DNA of 64,000 nt from Ancistrus triradiatus (GCA_025084515.1 JAJAGP010000754.1:186001-250000), one strand, 5' to 3'. Shown: positions 31,487 to 43,315, counted from the stretch's first letter. Numbers and translations are program-made. Notes: generated by a model not told the origin, from the letters alone.

Positions 31487-32165
31487 ACTGAAGCCAATGT
31501 CAATTCACTTGAATATTTAACCCCTCCTCATGCAAAAATTGGCATTATACATCTGCGCGTCCACTCAAAACAAACTAATGATATTATCTATTGACAAACA
31601 ATGTCATGGCGAAACTCTGCAAAACTCATTCCCTCATGCAAAACTCTGTTCTCGTGGGTCGAATTCAACTTCTCTGTACTCGAAAAGTTCTGCAAAGTTT
31701 GCAGGGAATATTCTAACAAGGTAGACAAAAGTGATTCTTTTCTGTCACAGCTACAACTTTTAGAAAACAGTCATTCAAGTGTCACAACAACGCTCTCTGT
31801 CACATCACGTTTAGAGCAGTGGAAAAAGCTGCTAGCATGTTTGGACCACTGGACATGTGTATAGAACGGATGAACTGTGAATGATTCAAGATTTCAAGCT
31901 GACCAAGATAGTCACAACGGCATATCACACGATTGAAAGAAAAAGACTATCCATTCAAAACCATCCATTATCCTTGTCTATATACAGTACATGCAAAGGA
32001 CAACGTTAAGATAATTTATAGTTTTACTACGGATATATTTATAATAAAATAGAAGTTAGGTTAATTTATTATGCTAATAAAAGCCCTGAGTGTGTGCATG
32101 AGTGTCAACATCGTTGTTTCACTAGAAAATATTCTTGTACAATATTATTCTACAAAAAGGGGGGC
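31487..32165 (+). pseudogene. Possible hAT/zinc-finger-like fragment (87 codons)
   Basis: The frame 31601-31864 contains FSWVEFN, then KFCKVCREYSNKVDKSDSF. This resembles the TTF/ZMYM-type zinc-binding start of hAT-derived transposases and their domesticated relatives (W..F......FC..CRE....DKS). The usual downstream KH motif is not evident. The assignment is by motif only. The rest of the stretch is unassigned. Confidence 0.4.
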
Positions 32166-32457
32166 ACTGCAGCATCTGGCAGCTTCATTTGGATGCCAAA
32201 TTGACTCTTCTATAGTCCGAAAAAGCTTGCTCAGGTGGTATGGAGAGTAACAGCCAAGAAACTACTTTTTCAGAAGTGGAACGGGGTGAAAAGGCTAATA
32301 ATTGCCAATGAAGATCAGTGGAAAAGAGTATCATGGAGTAACGAATCCAAGTTTGAAGTTTTTGGGTCCAGTTGTCGGCAATATGTTATATATGGTCATT
32401 ACACCATAGCAAAAACAACAATGTAAGGGTGGCCTAAGACATTTGCACAGTACTGTA
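32166..32457 (+). mobile_element. Tc1-like family D, short derivative
   Basis: Transposase remnants include the VTAKKLLFQKWNGVKRL region, NEDQWKRVSWSNESKFEVFG (the first catalytic Asp has become Asn) and RQYVIYG. The right terminus TTTGCACAGTACTGTA follows at once. The left end is missing. Confidence 0.87.
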
Positions 32458-33184
32458 AATATGAATAAGCCAAAGCTCTAAAAATCGTTTGACTTTTGTT
32501 GAAGGGTGATGCAATTAAGCTACAGCCATTAGTAGACAGAGCCTCCAGTGCATGCACTTACGATACAAAGGCCAGCCACTGGATAGAGGGATGTGTTTAG
32601 ATAGAGGGAATGTAATCCTTTCATAAATTTGATTTCCAATGTGGACTGCATGAAAAGGTATAAATATATAGTACCCGCAATAAGTCTGCTGTTTATGTGC
32701 TGAATTGCTTCTCCAAACAGCTTATATTGAAGGTTTATTGTTTCGTTTCTTACGTTTAAACACTGTCAACCCTGGGCTGACATACTGTATAGGTATTTTA
32801 AAACCCAGCAACACTTCTGCATTTGAAGCACACAGTAGAATGGCATATTTACACTTACATTTATGGCATTTAGCTGTAGTGCTAGACTCCTCAGCTGACA
32901 TATCATTTCAAAACACCGTTTAGTTGAAAGCATGTTAGGAATTGGGTAGGTAAAAATAGTTGCAAGTAGCTAAGCAACGCAGAGTTGAAACAGGTTAATA
33001 TACAGAATATGTGTTCAGACATCCACGAGGAGGTCATTCTACCACCTGTAAGCAGTACAGATAGGAGTCTTGATGCTTGTCTTACTTGTGTTGTGAAATG
33101 TGGGTCCAGTCGAGTCATACTTGAGACGTAAAGGGTAGATATATGGAGCAGAATACAGTAAGTGGCAGGAAATCCTTTTCCAGC
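32458..33184. other. No gene; small SINE-tail remnant near 32849
   Basis: TTACACTTACATTTATGGCA, then TTTAGCTGTAG, is a decayed SINE tail on the minus strand. The remaining sequence is unassigned. Confidence 0.45.
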
Positions 33185-33530
33185 TTTGTTGGCAAGACTC
33201 ATTTAAATCTATGGAGGGAATCTCCGGGGAGCCAGTGAAGGGAACACATCAGTGGGGCGACGTGGGGGAACTTGGGTAGTTTGAAAACCTGCATTTTGAA
33301 TCAATTCCAGGGCTGCGATGGCACCCGTGGGAAGAGCTGCCAGAAGTGATTTGCAGTAGTCCATTACAGATATACCAATAGACCAGACAAGCACCTGAGT
33401 GTCCTCCATGGAGAGGAATATTCAAATCGTCCTCCTGTTGTTGAGTTGCCTGCATGACTGTGTCAACATAAATATGTTCCATCGCGGTTCTAGCCTGGTC
33501 CCTTTTCATTGGAAACTGGGGTGCAGGGAG
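33185..33530 (-). pseudogene. LINE (L2/CR1-type) RT C-terminal fragment
   Basis: On the minus strand: EDTQVLVWSIGISVMDYCK, then LLAALPTGAIAALELIQNAG. These match the conserved LINE block after the RT palm. The upstream frame contains SGACLVYWYI in another register, so it is frameshifted. It is a sister copy of 22290 and 36060. Confidence 0.82.
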
Positions 33531-34007
33531 ACACACTGTGTATAACAGTGGTACTACACATTTAGTAATCTACAAAATGAACCAATATGGTAATTGTACC
33601 TAATGAACTTGCAGTTAAGTGTAACACATTTAATACCTTAAAAAGCCTTAAGCCATAGCCTTAAAGAGCTTCCCAAAAAGTCATTATTTTTTAGATACAC
33701 CAAAAGGCTGAAACCAGGAATGATGCAATACAAAAGAGAATTTAAGCGATGAATTTTAATTACAACAAACACAGGTTGATGATGGCTGGAGCATGTTAAA
33801 GTAGAACATATTTTTAAGAGAAGTGTAGGGATGATCTGATTTCAGTTATCAGCTTCTGATCATTAGCTTGTGCCCAGACTAAATCAGTACATGTTTGTCC
33901 TCACTTCTTAGCATACAAAACTCAAGAGACATCATTACCAGGTAAGAATACTGGAGCAAAAATAACTGACACTCTTGATGAAACATTCAATTGATATTCT
34001 TGCAGTC

Positions 34008-34073
<66 letters not shown>

Positions 34074-34175
34074 TATACTTTGACTGGGAAGACAATCAGT
34101 TACATTTATTGCATTAAATATTGTTGCATAACTTTAATAACTACAACAAAAGGTTGTAATTGTGGTTTTAGCAAA
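33531..34175. other. No gene; (TA)n at 34012-34070
   Basis: Unassigned AT-rich DNA ending in a microsatellite and about 100 bp of flank before the next element. Confidence 0.5.
34012..34070. repeat. (TA)n microsatellite
   Basis: Nearly perfect TA run of about 58 bp. Confidence 0.98.
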
Positions 34176-35925
34176 TACAGGTATGCGCCACTTAATGTCC
34201 GTATTACGTTCTTTGAAACAGGACTATGACCAGACATTACCAAAGTCACATAATATTTTTAGGCTACTGGAATGTAACTATAAATGGTATTTTCACAATA
34301 AAACTGCATGCAACCATAAGTAAATGCATCAGAAATACAACCGAAAACACGAGTGGAACACTATCAGCTACACAGAATCAGGGCAGGCAGGCCAGACATG
34401 ACCCCAGGCTCCGGCCTCAGGAACTTGAGCTACACATCCCAATCCAACCAAAAACCTGCGAAAATAAGTATGTTTTAGCCTAGACTAAATTTGGAGAGGG
34501 TCTGAAAACTAAAGTGGGAAGTTTATTCCATAGCTGGGGGGGCATGAACGGGACAGCCTTTCCCCCTGCTGTGACTTTTTTAATTCTAGGAACTAAATGA
34601 AGTCCTGCACCTTGTGAATGAAATAGAAGAGCTAGATTGTAAGACTCTAAGAGTTCATTCAGATACTGTGGGGCCAGACCATGTAGGGCTTTATATGTTA
34701 CAAGAAGTATTTTGCAATCAATGTGAAATCAAACTGGTGTAGCGATGAAATAACAGGGCTGACATGATCAAATTTTCTAGTTCTAGTTAGCACTCGAGCT
34801 GCTGCATTCTGAACTAATTGAAGTTTATTCAAAGATTTACTAGAGCATCCAGAAGGTAAAGTGTTACAGAAGTCTAACCTTGAAGAAATAAACTCATGAA
34901 CCAGTTTCTCTGTATCTACAAAAGAGAGGATATTTCTAAGTTTAGCAACATTACATAACTGAAATTAAGCAAGTAAGTGATGCTACTGATGTGCGCATCA
35001 AAGGAGAGATCTTAATCAAATGTGACACCTAAGATTTTTACAGATGGACTGGGCAATACTGAACAGCTATCTAGGTTTAGGATAGATAGATGTAGCCAGC
35101 CTGTCTCTCACAGATTTGGGTCCAACTAATAAAACCTCAGTTTTATCTGAGTTGAGTAAAAGTTTAGTTTATTCATTTAGTTTGGCTGATATATACAGCT
35201 GTGTATCATTTGCATAGCAGTGAAAACTAATGCCATGTTTCCAAGTATATGAGCCTAGTTGCAGAATGTACAGAGAAATAATAGCATGCCCAGTACAGAC
35301 CCCTGAGGTACATTATACTTCAGTTTTCAGAGACTATTGCATAAACAAATTGCTGTAGGTCGGTCAGTTAGGATCTAAACCAAGAATGTCTATGGTGATG
35401 ATGGACCTGACATTTTTGTTTGAAGGAAGCCCAAAATGCATTGATAGACAGTATTACAAACAACATGGAAGATCAGCCAGATGAAACAGAGACTAAATAA
35501 GTGAATGTGAACCAGTTTATATAGTTATAGGTTAGAGAGAATATATAGGTAGTTGCGGGACAAACTTACAATAGGACAGACAGACACATGCAAATGCCAT
35601 TTACTGCTTGTTATATTAAGTAGCGGAAAGTCACACAAACACAAAAGTTTGAACAGTCTGTAGTCCAAATGTGAGCTAATGTGCAAGCAAGGACATGACT
35701 GTTAATGTAGAGAGCTTTTGAGCTAGTTTTGAGAAGGTAGATTTCTGCTCTTTAACTCCCGCCTCTGTCATAGAGTCGCAGCGTTGATTGGCTATTGAGA
35801 TGACCAGCTCTTTATCGCCAGAATGTCCAGAGTTAAAAGACAGATTTTTATTTCCTATTATAACTGATTATAAGTTTTAAGACCTCTGCCATTAAAGTTG
35901 TTAATCGGATGGACATTAAACTGTG
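34176..35925 (+). mobile_element. DNA transposon, family P, copy 2, split by LINE
   Basis: The left end TACAGGTATGCGCCACTTAA continues through CATTACCAAAGTCACATAAT, matching copies at 7249 and 47281 (minus). After a LINE insertion (34380-35430) the element resumes with ACAACATGGAAGATCAGCCA and GATTTTTATTTCCTATTATA. It ends near 35925 at GGACATTAAACTGTG. It shares an interior with copy 3, including the block that is an open frame there, but here that frame has a stop. Confidence 0.72.
34380..35430 (-). pseudogene. LINE (L2/CR1-type) reverse transcriptase, decayed
   Basis: Minus-strand reading: VPQGSVLG (RT block 4), FHCYANDTQLYIS (the catalytic box; the usual YADD is YAND), SDKTEVLLVGPKS, then FISSRLDFCNTL, QLVQNAAARVLTRTRKFDH and the C-terminal AVPFMPPQLW-like block in shifted frames. 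Such enzymes copy LINE RNA into DNA at a nicked target. Stops and frameshifts are frequent. The 3' UTR block GGCCAGACATG links it to the LINE end at 2555. Confidence 0.9.
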
Positions 35926-36059
35926 TATATCCGTGTAGTGGGTTGCTTGATTACCATTATCCAAACTTATTTTACATCATCTACTTTAAAGTTGGAAGGC
36001 AAATCTGAATCACACCCCTTGAAAATGCATGACACTTCAGAGTATTTTTGTAAGACCAG

Positions 36060-36440
36060 CTGCTTGTGTGGTTAACCAGAGCTAGTCATCCAGTTATCTT
36101 CTCTACACTTCAGGTGGATTCTGCCATTTCTCTCCAAGGAGGCCACTCAAATGCTTGTCTACTCTATTGGTATACCTATAATGAACTACTGCAATGCAAT
36201 CCTGGCAGGTCTTCCCATGGGTACTGTCAGAACACTGCAACTCATTCAGAATGCAGCAGCACGTCTAGATTTTAATCTGCCGAGTCCACCCCACTGCTGC
36301 TTTTCCTTCACTGGCCTCCTGAAGCTGCTGTATTACATTTAAACACAGTTGCTTGCCTGCAAAGCTAAAAATTGACCAGCACTCTCCTTCCTGAAGGGGC
36401 TCTGTACTTCATGCTCAAGAAGACTCAAAGATGTTGTTTA
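36060..36440 (+). pseudogene. LINE (L2/CR1-type) RT C-terminal fragment
   Basis: Frame 36151-36342 holds LVYSIGIPIMNYCNAIL, LPMGTVRTLQLIQNAAARLD and FNLPS, the conserved LINE block. It then decays. The following plus strand includes the KAKN-type region and 'GGGGCTCTGTACTTCATG'. Confidence 0.85.
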
Positions 36441-36707
36441 CACTAGGTTGTTTCTTGTATCTTGGGATAATGTGCGCCGATAAAACTACATCACATAAAA
36501 AATGTGTATGAATGCACTCCAAGACACACTACCTAGTTCAAGTTAACAACATGAGCAACTGGTCACACAAAATTACTCATGAATTCTCAGAAGGTGTGAT
36601 TCTGGAGATTTGGCCTCTCACTGACACTGAATCTGATCACATTGAATGAGCTATTTAAAGTGCAGCCAAGCAATGTAACAAAAAGGGAATAAAACTTTGT
36701 GTGTGTG

Positions 36708-36710
<3 letters not shown>

Positions 36711-36752
<42 letters not shown>

Positions 36753-36817
36753 AAATATACGTATATATATATATATAATATATATATATATTATATATAT
36801 ATATTCTATATATATAC

Positions 36818-36851
<34 letters not shown>

Positions 36852-36885
36852 GTTGTAACTATATATATATATTATATATATATGT
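36711..36885. repeat. Imperfect (TA)n tract
   Basis: Alternating TATA runs broken by short AATATA and TACG interruptions over about 175 bp. The tract is self-complementary and prone to cruciform or slippage. A family A Tc1 derivative begins at its right edge. Confidence 0.96.
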
Positions 36886-37178
36886 GTAGTGGGGTAAAAA
36901 CGTATGTTGTATATAAATACATATTACATATAACAATTGTAAGAAAATGGAAGACATACAAGACCATTGATAATCTCCCTCGATCTGGGGCACAACTTGT
37001 CGTGTTTGGAGGAAGAAGAATGCTGAGTTACATCCCAAGAACACCATACCTACTGTGAAGCATGGGGGTGGAAACATCATGCTTTGGGGCTGTTTTTCTG
37101 CAAAGGGGACAGGTCGACTGATCCGTGAACTTGCACAATCAGTGGCTGACTGAATACTTCTTTGCCCCACTGTGTGTA
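36886..37178 (+). mobile_element. Tc1-like family A, mini-derivative
   Basis: The left terminus GTGTAGTGGGGTAAAAACG, the internal block AATGGAAGACATACAAGACC, CTGGGGCACAACTTGTCGTG (a deletion junction), KHGGGNIML-type codons and the right terminus TTTGCCCCACTGTG are all squeezed into about 290 bp. At least three internal deletions are needed to derive it from a full element. Confidence 0.85.
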
Positions 37179-37204
37179 CAGTACGTACGTACGTATACGT
37201 ATTG

Positions 37205-37500
37205 GACCAAGAGGATGGTCGTTTCGATGAAGTGCCTGCCATCTAGGCCATTCTGACCTAGCTGTTCGGAGGTACTGAAAGCATTGTTTCCATGAGGGCT
37301 CTGGCCTGTCCAGCCACGATCACCTTCATTTTGCAGTGGTGTAGTGAACGAGAAACCTAGATTGCTATGGACTGGAAGCCTATCGTCTTTATCGACAAAT
37401 CCAGGTTCATTTGTGATCCAACGACGGTCGGGTTGAGTATTTAAGCCTTGTGGTGAGTGCTTCTATCCTGCTTTTGGTGTGGAGCGACATAACTGCCGGT
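37205..37500 (+). pseudogene. Tc1/mariner-like transposase fragment, separate family
   Basis: One frame over 37332-37420 gives QWCSERET, a stop, then IAMDWKPIVFIDKSRFICDP. The second part matches the first catalytic block of Tc1-like transposases (W..V.FSDESRF) with Asp kept and Glu changed to Lys. The subfamily differs from A, D, X, Y and H. The second and third catalytic regions are not found. Confidence 0.6.
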
Positions 37501-39030
37501 GTGATGGGTGAGGGTGATCTATACTCCCAGTCCCAGTTATCCTAGTCTGGGTCACAGGATGAGCTGTGGTCTGGAGACTATTCTGGAATTCACTGAGAGC
37601 AGACCGAAGTTATGCAAATGACAAGACCCAGCACTAGGAAAATATCACCCCAATGTGGCCTCTCCTCCATCAGACAAAGTCACACTGTTGGTAGGCACCG
37701 CTCGGACTCGGCTGTGGTGGGCTACAAAATTGCGACTGCATAATCCAGTGATTTTTGTGCATCCACAAACCTTTATCTGTACAGTGTATATTCTTGTAGG
37801 GGGCAATGAGCCAAACATGCTGCTCTAATCCTACCCAGTGAAAAAGGTGAGAGGATAAGGCAGGAGCACTGCTTCAGGAAGAAGTGTTCCATATTTTTTA
37901 GTACCCTGTCCCATCAAACACTTACACACTCGTTCTCTCAAGCCTCTCCCAAGTGCCCCATTGGTTCTCCTGCCCTTGAAAAGAGATCTTAAAGCAGCTA
38001 TATTGTTAATGTCTTGCTTTTCGTGCGTCTATCCCGGCTACCCATTTTATCCACTCTCGATTAGCACCACCCATGGATTTTTAAAGGCCTCTTTTCTCCA
38101 AAATAAGCTGATCTTCAGCTTTACCTTGCTCACCATGGCTGACTTCAAAGGCAGGAAAAGGCTTCAGCTGCCAGATTGGCCTAGATATCCTACTCCTGAG
38201 GGCAGATAAAGGGCTGGACATCCCCCATGACAGGGGAAGATAAATCTTTATCTTCACCGTGGACCTGTGACTCCCTCACAGCCATGCCGAGGGGGTTAAA
38301 CCGCGTGCAAAGGTAAATAATCTGAGACGTGCAAAAACGCAGTCACAAAACTATAAACAAGTACAAAATGACAATGCTAATTATCGCCGATTAGCTGTGC
38401 GCAAACGACAATGCATTCATTTACTTACACAGATGGTACGCATGCATGATTTGCTTTAATCATCAACCGGTCCATTCATTTTAATGAGCTGCCCAGGTCT
38501 CATAATGTCAGCTCAGAGGATCGCGAGTGAACTGTGGAGACAGAGCACGAACACAGCTTGTTCTGTCTTTGCAATAGAATAAGCACGTACAATAGGTAAT
38601 GCCTTTTCCGCTGAGGTTGATTGCATTCTTATTCTTATTCAAGTATACCATTACTTGCATGTATGTACCCAGTAACACACAGTCATGAAAGCTGCACTTC
38701 AGAAAAAGTATGAATATCTTACCAGTAAATGATGTTGATACAAGTTGAAAGTCACCTCTCAATATTAGTCTTAAAGTATCTGCTGTTTACTGTGCTGAAG
38801 TACTAAATGTAATTTTCTGATATTAGATGTACTTAAGTATTGAAGTAAAAGTACAAGTAAATACTGTTAATAAAAAAGCAAGCAGCCAATTTTTGGAGAA
38901 TTATGAAGTTTCTACTTTATTGATCTTAACTTACCTTGATGGGTTTCTTGAGGTTGGATGGGGATATTAAATGCCAATATTTACATATCTTTGTGTAAGC
39001 ATAAGAGATTTCATTTGGCACAAATAATCT
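37501..39030. other. Unassigned, with a possible conserved block
   Basis: No repeat family recognised. The segment 38320-38520 contains CTAATTATCGCCGATTAGCT and CATGATTTGCTTTAATCATC, a cluster of homeodomain-type TAAT motifs in less AT-rich DNA. No credible exon is visible. Confidence 0.4.
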
Positions 39031-39602
39031 TTCACTCATTCATTCAGTCATTCATCCCTTCATTGGCTGGTGCCTTACCGTCTGCATAGGGCACAAGGCA
39101 GGAACAATCCTAGACAGGGCGCCAATCCATCATAAGGTACACGCATTTAATTATTAGCGTAGTTAAATGCTGATTGACAACAACAAAAACAAGTCAAATC
39201 GTATTTGAAATAACAGACATTCACAGGCTCTAAATTAAAATTCCAGCTTCAGTGCTTCCTTAGGCTACACTTTTAAAAATGAACAATAAATAAATGTGCA
39301 AAATAATGCAACAGCACAATGCTTAACTGGAGCCGGATCCTGTCAGAACAAAATCCAGTGTTACACTGGTACCGTTCATATTTGGAGCACATCTCCAAAT
39401 CCAGCACCTTTGTGTTTTTATTTATGAAATAAAATGAAAATGAGCAATATTAAAAAAAATTATTTTACACTCACAAATTAGGGGCAATTTAGAAACACTA
39501 AATAACCTAATAGGAGCTCAGCGAAGTCCGAGGTGGGGATTGGACTGGAAATGCTGTAGCTGTGAGGCGTCCGCTCTAATGTCTGTGCCATCGTACCGTC
39601 CC
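39031..39602 (-). repeat. DANA/HE1-like SINE, split into two parts
   Basis: The tail-side piece at 39060-39141 reads GACAGGGCGCCAATCCATCA. The head-side piece at 39475-39602 reads TAGGGGCAATTTAGAAACAC, ending GAGGCGTCCGCTCTAATGTC. Together they give the minus-strand order of one SINE, with about 330 bp of unassigned AT-rich DNA between. Confidence 0.65.
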
Positions 39603-39917
39603 CGAATGATCTTTCACTCAAACTGTCCAAGATAATAAAACATTCTCATTTAGTTTGCAAATATGGCCACAGGTGTTCATCTTCATCATTGCTGTTGTCT
39701 TTCACTAGGAGTAGACAGCACTATTCTGCTTCCATTCATCAAATTATCAAGTGAAATACTGCTCATGTCATCGCTAGTATCTGACATGCCTGAAGTTGAA
39801 TGGAAATCGAAATTTGTCCAGTTTTGAGAGCATGCACTTGCACATTAATATGCTTAGCCAGCCAATGATCTAACTTGCAAGTAAGGATCACAAATGAAGT
39901 ATAATGAAGTATTAATA

Positions 39918-40789
39918 CAGTGGTACCTCGGTTCCCGTCATTAATTCATTCCAGAAGACTTGCGGAGAACCGAAAATGACAAGTACTGAGCAAATTTTCC
40001 CATAAGGAATCATGTAAATTGGATTAATCCATTCCAGATGCCACAATGTACAAGACATTATATGCATTAATGGAGTTGTATTGTACAAGTGCTCCCTGAT
40101 TTACAATGGGGATATGTGTGGACAAATTAATCACAAGTTAAATGTAACATAAACTGGGCAGCTTAATGAGTGTTTTCTAGAGCAGTCTATGTTGTATAAT
40201 AGCAGAGATATAGAAAGGATACTATGATAAGTAATGATAAGAAAGTTATTGTTTAAAACACTTACATTAACCTACAGATGGCCAAAATAATTTAACACAA
40301 AGCTTATCTTACAATAAAGTGTTGAAAAATGTCATTTAATGGAAAATAATAAAGTAATAAAAGTAATAAAAGTGATTAAAGTGATAAAAGTAATGGAAAA
40401 AGCTTACTTACTCATCGGCGCTAGCATAGCTGCTAATGTCTGTGTTCTGGAGATTCAGGACAAGATTTACATTTCGGTTGGCTGTCAATATTATCCTTTT
40501 TTGGTTGGTGGAGACTTATTTGCACTAAGAATACAGTACTGTAGATGTAAAAATAAATAAAAACACTATAAACACAGCACAGATCTTCACTGGGAAAGAG
40601 CTATTGTGAGACTGAATCACTGAATCACTGTGTCCTGAATCGTGAGTTGTGAATCATGAGTCGTCAAGTTTAAACAAGTGCGCCGAGTACCGATCAAACA
40701 ACGAGAACCGAGACAAATATTTCTGGTCAAAATGCCTCAAGAACCAAATTCGACAAGTTCTGAGGTGGTAGAGAACTGAGGTACCACTG
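39918..40789 (+). mobile_element. Tigger/pogo-like MITE, complete
   Basis: Terminal inverted repeats CAGTGGTACCTCGGTTCCC (left) and GAGAACTGAGGTACCACTG (right) are flanked by TA at 39916-39917 and 40790-40791. At 872 bp it has no transposase. TA target use and these ends fit the pogo/Tigger branch of Tc1/mariner; this is recognition, not a search. A short minisatellite (AGTAATAAA-like units, 40345-40395) lies inside. Confidence 0.88.
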
Positions 40790-40791
40790 TA

Positions 40792-41811
40792 CTTCATTAT
40801 ATTACTTCACCGCACTTACTCACACTGTGCATGCATCCCCTCTGTTCTGAAGCTCTAAAAGATTAACGACTTTTCCTGATTTGTGCTTAATGGCTGGTGT
40901 GAAGGTCACTAAGAGCAGCAAGGGGAAGCTTGAGTGAAGAAGAATGATGGAAGGAACATGCAGAAGCTTACTCAGCATGTAAGGAGCACAGAGAATAATA
41001 TCATACCCCATATTGATGCCGACATTTATTCAATATTTAAACATAAACCGTAACCCGCAGGAACACCAGTCAGCTGTCTTATTACAGGACCGAGGAATGT
41101 TTTATTTATTAGTGCCTCACTTCTATTATTAATGTTCAAATAGATGCTACTTAATGGCCCTTTCTGTGCCTTTGTCTTTCTTACCATTTATGGCTGTTTG
41201 TAATTTGCAGCACGCAACATTTGACTTATTTAGCATCAGCAGCCACTCTGATTCCGAGGTGCTGCATTGTTTATATTTTGGGTATGAAATATAGAGGAGG
41301 CTCAGTGTGCAAGTCAACCCTGAGAGGTCAGTCTCAAATCTCAGAAACAGCAAAGGAGAAACATCAGCTGTACAAGTTTCAAAAAACAGCCGGGTCTGAT
41401 TTGATCTTCGAGATCAGGGATGGCAAATGTATTTCTCCAGTTTGCTTGGGGCCAAAAAAAAATAGCTGAACAACACACTTATAAAAAATACCCAATAATT
41501 CAATGTGTCAGTCCAATTCTGTGTAATACATATATACGTAATCGGCTTTCAAATGTAGCCATGCAGTAATAAAAACTGCTTAGTATCAGTAGCATCTGTT
41601 TCATTCAAGTCTTACCCACTCTCCTGAAATGACTCACAGGAATAACATATGTTTGAAGTTCAACATCCACTCGACGACCAATTTATTGGGTAAATCTAAT
41701 CAACTACCCCTTAACACATATCTAATCAGCCAATCACATGGCAGAAACTCAATGAACTTACAGTAGGCATGTAGGCAAGTCTCTTGGCTTTAATGAAATT
41801 TTACTGCTTTA
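40792..41811. other. No recognised gene
   Basis: Unassigned sequence. The short open frames at 41147-41353 and 41221-41469 overlap on opposite strands with no domain match. Confidence 0.45.
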
Positions 41812-41940
41812 ATAACGATGGATTGGTGCCCTGTCTAGGATAGTTCCTGTCTTGTGAACTGTGTCATGCGGGCTGGGCTCTGTCTTTCCTGCGACCCTGA
41901 CTAGGATTACATTTATAAGAAAATGAATGAATGAATAACA
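41812..41940 (+). repeat. DANA/HE1-like SINE tail
   Basis: GATTGGTGCCCTGTCTAGGA, CTGCGACCCTGACTAGGATT and the terminal GAAAATGAATGAATGAATAA form the 3' end of a DANA-like SINE. A smaller related piece (CCCTGCGACCCTTACCAGGA) lies at 42110. Confidence 0.75.
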
Positions 41941-42169
41941 ACGCCTTTTCAAATTTGCTACACACTGAATTCCAGAGTATGCAACAGAAATGATAAAACT
42001 CAAAATTTTCATGAACTTTCTGTTTAAATTTAGTATTTAGTAACAACACCACATTTCCTACTGAGCATTACTGCATTGGCAGGCTGATGGTACTCGTGTT
42101 GTACACCTACCCTGCGACCCTTACCAGGACAAAAAGACTGATACAAATCCATTACAATTTGAGGTAATG

Positions 42170-42412
42170 GAGTCGGGGGAAATCATACATTTCAGAATTG
42201 GTTAGCATTTGGTATGTTCCCCATATGCTGTAGCGCAGCATGCGCTCGATCTGGCATGGGCTCAATAGGTACGTGAAAAACTGGATGACCCATGATGTCC
42301 CAGCATGATTCCCAAGAACGTTTTATATTATATTATGCATGATTTTCTCTGTGCCCCCATAAATGCTTGATGGGATTTAGGTCAGGTTGCTGTGGAGGAA
42401 AGTCCTTGACAG
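42170..42412 (-). pseudogene. Tc1-like transposase C-terminal fragment
   Basis: On the minus strand from 42410: VKDFPPQQPDLNPIKHLWG, the third catalytic block of Tc1 transposases. In the canonical NPIE the Glu is Lys here. It is followed by about 60 degenerate codons. No terminal repeat is seen. The subfamily is distinct from the others in the window. Confidence 0.65.
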
Positions 42413-42512
42413 TCAGATTCCCTCAAATTGTTATGCTGCTTATATGACTTGTAATGTAAATCACTGCATTACATTAGAGAAAACTGTACAATAGAAGCAT
42501 TTCCACTAGTCT

Positions 42513-42559
42513 CAGAAAGTTGAATCAGTTCATCTGGACACAACTGATTCAACTTTCTG
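42513..42559. repeat. Perfect 18-bp hairpin with 11-nt loop
   Basis: Arms CAGAAAGTTGAATCAGTT (42513-42530) and AACTGATTCAACTTTCTG (42542-42559) are exact complements around CATCTGGACAC. It stands alone, without transposase or terminal repeats nearby. Confidence 0.93.
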
Positions 42560-43199
42560 GGATTTGCCTGCAAGGATTATTGAGCATGCATGAAGACATT
42601 TTCGCTGGTGGGCTCATGGATTTGGCTCCCACTGTATTCAAATAGGCATTTCAGACAATTAAAAGATGTAATCACGTTAATCAGACCAATTATAACGTGT
42701 TAACGGAATTAATAGCATTATTGCCAGCTTGTATTTGACACTAAATAAACAGCTTTTTTGTCTTTACAAAGCACTACACAGCCATACAACTGGACAATAT
42801 AAGCATCAACACTGTTACATTTTTTAATAACTCACTAAAAAAACTAAATAGTGATTAACAATAATTATTTTATTATTTATTTAATTAGATACTCATCAGA
42901 AACAGCATATACAAGCAGTTACGTCATACTCAGACATGTTAGTGTGTTTATATGTCGCATCCGCTGTTGCAGAGCAAACAGAATATTAGGAACTGTCCCA
43001 AGGTTCGACCCTATAGGCTGATAATATTCTATAGAAGTATATAGAATGTAGGGATTAGTGATAAGGGGGTACTGGTTACACAGCCCATAAGCTGTGGTGC
43101 CTAATATATGTTTGAAAAGTGAAAATGGCTGTTTACAGTGTTTAAAAATGATCAGCATTAAAATAATAACAATTTAACTTTGGCAGTCTTAGCATAAAC
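42560..43199. other. No recognised gene
   Basis: AT-rich, unassigned sequence. Confidence 0.5.
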
Positions 43200-43312
43200 T
43201 TGGGCAGCACAGTGGTGCAGTGAATAGTGTTGTTCTCTGGGTACAGTGGTTTCCTTGCACATTCCAAAATTGTTAGGACAGTTGTCATCTATAAAGTGTC
43301 CCTGCATGTGTG
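43200..43312 (+). repeat. SINE head fragment (V-SINE type)
   Basis: GGGCAGCACAGTGGTGCAGT, then TTCTCTGGGTACAGTGGTTT, is the start of a tRNA-derived fish SINE with its middle deleted. Confidence 0.55.
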
Positions 43313-43313
43313 G

Positions 43314-43315
43314 CG

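Noticed and set aside
36699..37058. 119-codon plus-strand frame rich in Tyr and Ile
   Set aside because: It is produced by reading through the (TA)n tract and a Tc1 derivative.
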